The notes under the pieces are model-generated. The model worked only from the letters and a program-made list of their open reading frames with translations, was not told the DNA's origin and ran no database searches. A stretch of 63,564 nucleotides of DNA from Capsaspora owczarzaki ATCC 30864 (Eukaryota > Opisthokonta > Filasterea), in NCBI RefSeq assembly GCF_000151315.2, contig NW_011887305.1, positions 74,538 through 138,101 on the forward strand, in the 5' to 3' direction. The position numbers and the translations under genes are program-made. Below, piece after piece: positions 56,619 to 63,564 of the stretch (its first letter is position 1; every line of letters starts with the position of its first letter).

Positions 56619-58784
56619 TCAAGGGGAGAGCTGGCGCGATTGGAACTGGCCCTCGTCGTACAGCTGCGCGCGCACTTGTCGCCCACCAAACCACCGATTG
56701 TTGAGCGCGAGCACTGCTGCATCAGCCTCTGTTCATCACAATACAAGAACGGGGTCGGGTGAGAGAACTGCTGAGCGACGAAAGAAGATTGCCACCCCCT
56801 GCTCTACTTTGGCGCCATCTCCGCTCGCGTACCTTCCAGCTGCGCAAACTGCACAAATATCGCCACGTCATTCTTGGAAGTGACATGCACCACCACGCGT
56901 TCGACAGTGCCAAAGTTGGAGCATTCGCCACCAACTTCCTGCTCCAGCATGCTGTCAATCTCGTCTGCGTCGATCATGTTGAGCAGTGCGACAATGTGAG
57001 AGCTCTGTGTCGAGGAAGGGGAGTACAGGGTACAGAAAACCATTTGAACAGTGAGTGAGTGACCAGAACCAATCACAAAGGACTCAAACAGCTGCATCTC
57101 ACCGTCGTGCCACGCGCTAGTTTTTGCATCAACGCATCGCATAGACCTGATTGCCCTTGATGGATACATTCTCCTCGTCGCGAAGCGAAGCGCTGGACGC
57201 TTGCGTTTCCGACTGGAGTCTTCGCAGTTTGTCTTGCATGTCCTCGCCACTGGATGCTGGTGCCTGTGCATTGGTTGTTGGTGCTGCTGCTGCTGCTGCT
57301 GCTGTGCTTTCTTGTCGAGCAGCAGTAATGCGCGCCGCTGCTGCTGCTGCTGCCTGCGCCGCAGCTGAAGCCAGTACTCCTATCACAGAATTGTTGCGCA
57401 AAGGTGGATCGGGTGAGACAAGAGTGCAAGACAAGTCCAAGCCTTCACTCGCAGAGCTGCAGATTGCAGCATTTCAGTCCAATCCAACAGCAACAAACAA
57501 AAAGAACAAACACCCAAGCAAGATCGCCAAAAACACCAACTCACCATCATTGGCAGTCCGTCCAGCCAGCACGTTCGTTACTTGCGCAGATTGTGCAGTC
57601 GTCAAGCCTTGGATGTTGGACGGCGAGTGAGCGCCCTTGACAACGTGCAACAGCAAGCCGCCCAAATCCAGTCGGTTGAGCGCCGCAATTGCGTCTTTGG
57701 CCGTCTGCAAGCTTTCGAATTGGACATAGCCGCAGCCCTTGTGCCGCCCAGTCACCAAGTCGACCATCAAAATGCAGTAGGCAACGGGACCGAACGACTG
57801 GAAGACCTCGCGAATGTCCGACTCGCTGAGCTCGGGGTGAATGTTCGCGACAAAGACGTGCGGGAAGGTGGAGCCCTCCTTGCGCAGCTCCTCAATCAGC
57901 ACTTGCATTGGCTGCGGAGCGTTCGGCGTGCCAAACTTGAGCTGGCGATCGCCAATCCGCGCGTGGTGCATCTGACTGAGCACAATGTCGCCAGACTCGG
58001 GATACTCGTACTCGACAAAGCCAAAGCCCTTGTGCCGCGTGGGTGCGACGGGATCGTTGACAAAGCTCACTGAGCGGATTGGGCCGCATTCGGACATGGC
58101 TGCGCGCACCTCCCGCTCGCCGGCCTCGAACGGAATGGAGCCAACGTACACGCGACCAATCAACGTGATGGCGCGCGTTCGCAGGGCAACCTGCTGCGCC
58201 TCGGCGTGCTGCTTCATCTTGGCAGCCTGCTCCTGCTGCAGCTGCTGTTGTCGCAGCAGATGCTGCTGTTGTGCGGCGTGGAACTGCACCGTGAGCTGCT
58301 GCGCAAACTGGCGCGCGCGCTCGAGTGCCTCGGCCTGGTCTGCGGAGAGATCCGCCTCGGCCAGCGGCAGGTGGTGACTACTTGAAGCGTTCTGAGCAGA
58401 TGCGCTGTGATTGCTCGATGCGACTGCTGTCAGCGATGCGCTGGTTCCATTGGGTCCACTGACTCCACTGGGATTGACTGCAGCGTCACTGCTTTGGTCC
58501 CACGCAGCGCGTTTCCTGCGTTGGCGCGTTGCTCCCGCGGTCTCAGTCTGCACTGCTGCACCATTGGCTGCGCTGTCTGTGCTTGGATTGCTTGCGGCAT
58601 CGGCGGTCGTCGTCGTCGTCGTCGAGGCGGTCGTCTCGCTGCCGTCTCGTTGCGCGGCTGCGTCCCCGTTCGGCTCCAGAGCCAGAGCATGAGCTCCATC
58701 GTGATCTTGATCCTCTTGATCGTCGTCCTCGCGCGGTCGCTTGGATCGCTGAACGCCCGTCGTCGCATCGTCAGCGCTGCTCAT
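56619..58784 (-). CDS. PUF60: PUF60/FIR poly-U-binding splicing factor
   Basis: Exons 58784-57545, 57379-57147, 57004-56833, 56728-56619; 584 residues as written. Binds U-rich 3' splice sites and U2AF/SF3B; also a repressor of transcription in animals. N-terminus Ser/Thr/Ala-rich with a KRAAW motif; RRM1 (RVYVGSIPFEAGEREVRAAM, KGFGFVEYEYP), RRM2 (HVFVANIHPELSESDIREVF, KGCGYVQFES), Ala-rich linker, then the C-terminal UHM (IDSMLEQEVGGECSNFGTV, ALNNRWFGGRQVRAQLYD, RQLSP). Odd: after SIKGNQ in exon 2 the conserved continuation LMQKLARGTT is in the -1 frame and ends at a good GTGAGA donor (exon end 57103). The clean alternative used here is the GTCTAT donor after 57147, which drops that segment. 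See findings. Confidence 0.92.
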
Positions 58785-58967
58785 TTTGGAGCGCTGTTGT
58801 CTGAGAAGTTGCGAGATTTTGAGAAATGAGCAGAAGCCCCAAATATGGAAGTTGTCATGCTAATCTACACTATTATAATAATCTATCAAAAGTTAAGGAC
58901 AACAAGACACGGTTTTCTAAGAAGAGCAAGGCTGCTCAGATCAATGCATGTGCGTGCAGATGTGCAC

Positions 58968-59984
58968 TCAGAGATACCGGCCAATAAAGGCCATGATGCC
59001 GGCACCCACCCACATCGCAACAAACAGCGCAACGCGCCGTGCTCGAGAGGAGGCAGCGGCAAAATCACGAGGAAACTCGATCGCCAGCATTTGCGTAAAG
59101 CCGACGTACAACAGGATGCCGGCGCTCACAGCATCAAAGGTGCCCTGCACGAGGTTGGTCGTGACGCCGTTCTCATTGTAAGAGTTGACAATCCCGATGC
59201 CGATGGCGATACCAACTGGAGCCGACACCGAGTAAATGAACGCAAGCAGAAACTCGTTCAGCTTGGAAAAGTTGCACTCGACCAGCCGTGCACCAAGCGC
59301 AATGCCCTCGAAAAACTGGTGGAAGACAAGCGCGGGAATCAGCGTCTCCAAGTCGGTGACGGACGAGACACCGACGGTCAAGCCGATGATGACGGAATGC
59401 GCAGTCAACCCAAACTCGAGCACGTAAGCGCCGATCGTGCGTTCTGCCGAGCTGTTGCCAAGCAAACCACCGTGACTGTGGCCATGAGCGAACAGCAGCG
59501 AATCGGGCGTTGCAGTGGCAGTACAGCTGGAATTCTGTCCACGCTCGGGATCGCTGTCGGAGGCGCTGACCTGAACCATGCCCGGCTGCGAGGTTTCAGA
59601 CTTGAGCGCAGTCTTCAGGTCGCGCATGCTGGCAAGTGTTTCAAACAAGTGCATCACGAGCGCACCCAGCATTGCAAACAGCGGTGCGAATGTGTAGTCC
59701 TCTGCAAACGCGGCCGGCAAGCACGGGTTGCCAAGCGCCTCGTATGCGGGAGTGAGCAGGTGGATTAATGCCAGTGCGATGATAACGCCAGTGCCGACAT
59801 GCTTGCCAATGGTGAACACAAACGGGCTTCGGAAGCAAATCCAAGTGGGATTGCGCTTGGCTAGGATTGGCAAAAGTGTGCCCATCATGCTTGTCACCAG
59901 GATGATAAAGATGGCAGCAATGTTGTACCGTTGGTCGTAGTCGTCGACCGACTCGAACGAGCACTCGTTGGTGTCGTTGGACAT
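58968..59984 (-). CDS. ZIP-family zinc/iron transporter (SLC39, Zrt/Irt type)
   Basis: Intronless, 338 residues. Imports Zn2+ (or Fe2+) into the cytosol. Eight hydrophobic segments, with the extracellular N-terminus short. Signature TM4 LEFGLTAHSVIIGLTVGV and TM5 ALVFHQFFEGIALGARL carry the metal-site His and Glu residues. The variable cytosolic loop between TM3 and TM4 (about residues 125-180) holds a modest His motif (FAHGHSHGGLLG). The C-terminus ends right after the last membrane segment (MAFIGRYL), as in this family. Closest in style to fungal and plant Zrt/IRT and animal ZIP1-3 types. The 183-bp gap up to the PUF60 start at 58784 shows nothing else. Confidence 0.95.
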   Translation of the reverse strand: MSNDTNECSFESVDDYDQRYNIAAIFIILVTSMMGTLLPILAKRNPTWICFRSPFVFTIGKHVGTGVIIALALIHLLTPAYEALGNPCLPAAFAEDYTFAPLFAMLGALVMHLFETLASMRDLKTALKSETSQPGMVQVSASDSDPERGQNSSCTATATPDSLLFAHGHSHGGLLGNSSAERTIGAYVLEFGLTAHSVIIGLTVGVSSVTDLETLIPALVFHQFFEGIALGARLVECNFSKLNEFLLAFIYSVSAPVGIAIGIGIVNSYNENGVTTNLVQGTFDAVSAGILLYVGFTQMLAIEFPRDFAAASSRARRVALFVAMWVGAGIMAFIGRYL

Positions 59985-61292
59985 GTTTGCTGTTCAAGTC
60001 GGATCAATGGATTGCTTGGGTTTTGCTTTGTTTTTTGGTCAACTGTAGAAAACTGTGAAACTCTGAGTTGCGTGGTTTTTTCTGAGATGCAGCCAAAACA
60101 ACCAGACAAACAGACAAACAAACCAGTAAGCAAGCAAGCAAAAGGGTCAGTATCTGATGAGTGAGGTGGACGTGTCTCTACGTTGTCCACCCATGGTCGG
60201 TTTGTGTCGGTGTGCATGATGGTCCAGAGGGGGGTTTAGAGGGAACACACTTTGCGGCTGTTCTTCCCACACACAGCGTCTGCAGCTTTGGTAATCCATG
60301 TCGCATGGCCAGAACTTGTTCGTTGCCGTGGCCTTTTTGACAGTCGTGTGGACAGTGTCGAGATTTGACCGAGTCGTGGATGCTTGTTTGGTCGCGACGT
60401 TGTGTGTGTGGCTGCGAAAGTGGGGGGTTGTGAAGCGGCGACTTACAATGATGCGATGTTGTGTCAAACTCAAGCCACAGAGCGACGCTTCAAGAAGTGA
60501 TTCTGATGATGGTTGATGATGGTTGATGATTGATGATTGATGGTTGATGATGGTTGATGATTGACGATGAAGCAACTGAGAAAGCAAGACTGAAGCGCGC
60601 CAAATCGAGCGGGTTTTGCTGCCTTTTTCCCATGTGTGCATCGGTCTCGCCTCGTTCCGTCGCACTCTGTCGCTCACTGCGTGGAAGGTGACTGTGACTG
60701 GCTGGCTTGCCTTCCGTCTGTGGTCGAGGACATCCGAGGGGTCGCTGGGGCAATGATGGTGAACGGCACGGAGGGTTGAGTTTTGGTTTTGGTTCTCTCT
60801 CTCTCGTTCCTCGAACCCCCCCCCCTCCCCGACATTGCATCCTCGGTGTCACTGTCGCCGCTTGCAGGCCGACGTCCGTGGATCCAGATTGAGTGCGGCG
60901 TCATGTTCGGAGACACGAAGCGATGGAAGAGCGAAACTCACGAGGGTCGGATGTTGGACCAATCGCAGCGCAGCGCCAAACGAGCGAGTTCAAACACACA
61001 CAAAAGCTCAATGCTGCGCAATGTTGCTCAATGTTGAACCAACCAAGCGAGACCTTGAAAATGTGCGTGACTTGCTTCTTGCTTGGTTTGATTGCAGGGA
61101 TGCGCTGCCAATTCGACGGTCAACCCAAAAGCAAACCCCCGACTGTGCAACCGAGCATGCGAGCAATGGCGTGGGAACGGCAGATTGTCAAAAACAAAAG
61201 AACGCCGCTCTTTGATGGATTGGAATATCATCACTGAACGGAATACATGGAACAACAACACTCAACTCGCACGACACCCCCCTTAACCAACC
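59985..61292. other. Long intergenic region, no assigned gene
   Basis: Between the ZIP start and the 3' end of the MutS-like gene. Contains a GATGATGGTT-type minisatellite (60504-60570), a C-run (about 60817-60828), and several short frames without family resemblance, the longest on + at 60835-61215. Weak splice-like signals (CGCTTGCAG at about 60860-60868 on +) could belong to a small gene, but I cannot support one. Confidence 0.5.
60504..60570. repeat. TGATGATGGT-type minisatellite
   Basis: Imperfect tandem units of TGATGATGGT and TGATGAT over about 67 bp. Confidence 0.85.
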
Positions 61293-63564
61293 CTACCCAG
61301 AGACATGGTGATCACTCAGGGTGGAAAACACGCCCTTGCGTGCCTCCTGCTCTTGCTGGAGTTGGCCGGCAATCCAGCGCGCCTCGTCCACAACAGCAGC
61401 TGGAAGCCCCGCAAGCTCAGCCACCTCAATGCCGTAGGAACGGAGCGCCACGCCCGGAACAATCTGATGGGTAAAGCTGGGCTGTCCCTCGGTCGAGTGA
61501 AGCACGCGCACCATGTGACAGGCCGCATTGCGGAGCAGCTGCGGGTGCTCCTGGCACCGTTGCGCGACTTCGAGAAAGTGCGTGGCAAACAGCATTCGGC
61601 ACCGCGTTTTCGTGTGCAGATACGACAGCACCGCCCAGGACAGCGCAACGCCGTCCGTCGTGGACGTGCCGCGTCCAATCTCGTCCACAATCACAAACGA
61701 GCGGCTCGTCGCCTCGCGCAAAATGCGAGCCGTCTCGGACATTTCGACCATGAACGTCGACTTGTGCTTGACCAGGTTGTCAGAGGCGCCCACACGCGTA
61801 AACAGCCGATCCACAATGCCGATGGTAGCTGACAGCGCTGGAACGTGGCTGCCCATTTGCGCGAGGAGCACAATGAGGGCGTTCTGACGCATAAAGGTCG
61901 ACTTGCCACCCATGTTTGCGCCCGTGATAATCCAGCAGTGGGCAGCTCGCGCAGGGGCCGTGTTGTTTGGTGACGGAGCAGCTTGGACGCCGCGGGCAGG
62001 CTCGGCGACGGACATGACGCAGTCGTTGGGCGTAAAGCTCACTTGGTTGGCGGTTGCGGAATCCTTCATCTGCAGCGCATCGAGGACGGGGTGGAAGCCG
62101 CCACGAATGTCAAGCACACCGCTCGCGGAGACCAGTGTCGGGCGTGTCCAGTCGTATCGTTGGGCGGTGTGCGCGTGCGAGATGGCCACATCTATCTGCG
62201 AGATGGACTCGCTTGCGGCCGTGATCACGGCGATTTCGGCTTGGATCCTGCTGCAAATGTCTTGCCGCACCTGCTCCTGGGCTTGAAGCATTTCGTCGTC
62301 CATTTCAACATGCTGGCGCCGGAACTCTTGCAGTCGAGGAGAAGACAGGACACTGACGCGACCGCTCAGAGCGGGTCGCTTAACTCCGGGGTTGAGCCGA
62401 GCGTAGGGAGAGAAGGCGTCGCGCGGTGCCCGGGCACTGGTGCGCACAATGGTGAGATCTGGCGAACTCTTCAAAATGTCTGGTGTTGCAAACTCGCTGA
62501 CAATCAGGCAGCCGTCGCGAGCGTCGACCAGCATGGCAGGTGTCATGCCGCGATCGATGGTCGAGTAGCCCTGGACGAGTTGGTTCAAGTCCTCAAGGTA
62601 CGAGGCTCGCTTCGAGTGCAGTTCCTGGATGCGCTGCGACACCAAGACATAGCGGGGTCGCTCCTCGTCGTCAGGATCTTGCGGTTCATCCATGGCGAGA
62701 TCGGCGTTGCCAGCAGCGACGGGCACGGCAGGGACTGCGGCGTTGGCTGGTGACGAGGCTTTCTTGCGCTTGCTTGAAGAGGATGATTTCTTTGCCGACG
62801 CGCTGGGAGCTGAGGTTGCAGACGTCGTAGCAGCAGCAGCAGCAAGCGATGCAGTCGCTGTCTCAGCCAGTCCAACGTACGTTGACAAATACTTGCACAG
62901 GGCTTGAACACGCGCATCCTCGAGCGGCTTGAGCAGCTCGGCGTCCAACGTGGGACTATTGGGCAACGAAAACTGCTCACGAATGGTGGTCGCAACGCCC
63001 GCAGCAGCCGCGAGCGAGTCGATGAGGTCTGCAACGTGATTCGCAAACCGCCAGATCTTCACGCCGTGCCGGAAAATGCTGCCCAGCGTGCGTGGAACAT
63101 CCTTGATGCCGCCAAACGTGGATCGAACGCGGTTGCGACGCGGTTCGTCAAACATAAAGAAGGCAGTGTGGTCTTGCCGCTTGCGAATGAGCTCAATGTC
63201 GGTCAGGGGCTCCATGAGCGACCGTCGCAGCAATCGACCTCCCATCGACGTCTGTGTGTGCTTGATGGTCGCAAACAGAGTGGAGGAGGCGGCGTTGCCT
63301 GGAACCGGTTCAAACAGCTCCAGAGCCGCGCAGCTAACGGGATCCACTTGCATGGGCTGGTGGTGTAGAGCGCGGTGCTGCGAGGGATCTTGGTCCAGGG
63401 CCGGGCGGTGGTGCAAACCGAGGAGCTTGATGCGGTGTGTCGGCATGGGGTATCTGGACTCGAGCCACGCAAGCATGCCATTGATGGCGTTGGCTTCCAG
63501 TGCAGTGACGGCTGGTACTGCAGCGGCCGCGTTCATGAACTGGTGCAACAGCGGAAGGTTGAGA
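61293..63564 (-). CDS. MutS-family mismatch-repair ATPase, MSH1-like (N-terminus outside window)
   Basis: 757 intronless codons of a longer gene whose 5' part lies beyond 63564. Visible: the lever/core domain (MQVDPVSCAALELFEP, MGGRLLRRSLMEPLTD), a Ser/Lys/Ala insertion with KKSSSSSKRKKASS, and the ATPase domain with Walker A ITGANMGGKSTFMRQNAL, the signature LFTRVGASDNLVKHKSTFMV, Walker B FVIVDEIGRGTSTTDGVALS and the LFATHF switch. RVGASDNL...STFMVEM resembles bacterial MutS and mitochondrial MSH1 more than MSH2-6, so a mitochondrial-DNA role is likely (inference). The mismatch-binding domain and any presequence cannot be judged. It ends at HHVSG with no extra nuclease domain, unlike plant MSH1. 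Confidence 0.9.
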   Translation of the reverse strand, partial: LNLPLLHQFMNAAAAVPAVTALEANAINGMLAWLESRYPMPTHRIKLLGLHHRPALDQDPSQHRALHHQPMQVDPVSCAALELFEPVPGNAASSTLFATIKHTQTSMGGRLLRRSLMEPLTDIELIRKRQDHTAFFMFDEPRRNRVRSTFGGIKDVPRTLGSIFRHGVKIWRFANHVADLIDSLAAAAGVATTIREQFSLPNSPTLDAELLKPLEDARVQALCKYLSTYVGLAETATASLAAAAATTSATSAPSASAKKSSSSSKRKKASSPANAAVPAVPVAAGNADLAMDEPQDPDDEERPRYVLVSQRIQELHSKRASYLEDLNQLVQGYSTIDRGMTPAMLVDARDGCLIVSEFATPDILKSSPDLTIVRTSARAPRDAFSPYARLNPGVKRPALSGRVSVLSSPRLQEFRRQHVEMDDEMLQAQEQVRQDICSRIQAEIAVITAASESISQIDVAISHAHTAQRYDWTRPTLVSASGVLDIRGGFHPVLDALQMKDSATANQVSFTPNDCVMSVAEPARGVQAAPSPNNTAPARAAHCWIITGANMGGKSTFMRQNALIVLLAQMGSHVPALSATIGIVDRLFTRVGASDNLVKHKSTFMVEMSETARILREATSRSFVIVDEIGRGTSTTDGVALSWAVLSYLHTKTRCRMLFATHFLEVAQRCQEHPQLLRNAACHMVRVLHSTEGQPSFTHQIVPGVALRSYGIEVAELAGLPAAVVDEARWIAGQLQQEQEARKGVFSTLSDHHVSG

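Overview
The window is nuclear DNA from a compact, intron-bearing eukaryotic genome. It holds 20 protein genes, on both strands, usually less than 1 kb apart. Eighteen are complete, and the first and last run off the window edges. I placed 66 introns by matching splice sites to reading frame and protein family; all are GT-AG, mostly 60-250 nt. The coding regions are rich in Ala/Ser/Thr/Gln/His runs. The gene content (RUN-C1-RH protein, class II PI3K, SBP2, TBCC, PUF60, and a receptor-like protein with phosphotyrosine-type motifs) fits a unicellular relative of animals, and a filasterean such as Capsaspora is my best guess. That assignment is inference from gene style, not from a sequence match.

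Layout. 1-9 kb: a membrane protein with a tyrosine-motif tail (+), tripeptidyl peptidase II (-), and tubulin cofactor C (-, five exons). 9-19 kb: a DNAJA-type Hsp40 with a large N-terminal extension (-), SECIS-binding protein 2 (+), glycyl-tRNA synthetase (-), and a SABATH-type methyltransferase (-). 19-30 kb: class II PI3-kinase with PX (+), dCMP deaminase (-), and a large F-box protein (-). 30-42 kb: a RUN/C1/Rubicon-homology protein (+), AATF/Bfr2 (-), an F-box/WD40 protein (+), and NF-YC (+). 42-54 kb: mitochondrial glycine dehydrogenase (-), an APC-type permease (-), and glucosidase II beta with a C-terminal HDEL (+, twelve exons). 54-63.5 kb: D-2-hydroxyglutarate dehydrogenase (-, eleven exons), a sedolisin prodomain relic (+), PUF60 (-), a ZIP zinc transporter (-), and a MutS/MSH1-like repair ATPase (-, partial).

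The genes are mostly unrelated housekeeping functions: translation, proteostasis, mitochondrial metabolism, transcription and splicing, and membrane traffic. There is no operon-like or biosynthetic cluster. I see no tRNA, rRNA, CRISPR array, transposon or viral element. Adjacent genes are often divergent or convergent, and the divergent gaps (12.1, 18.7, 30.2, 36.7 and 50.7 kb) are the likely shared promoters.

The most unusual items are the tyrosine-motif membrane protein, the RUN-C1-RH protein, the PUF60 exon whose conserved sequence lies in two frames, the orphan sedolisin fragment, the SABATH methyltransferase, and the alternative mitochondrial-looking start of dCMP deaminase. I did not find a clear, wholly new multi-gene system.
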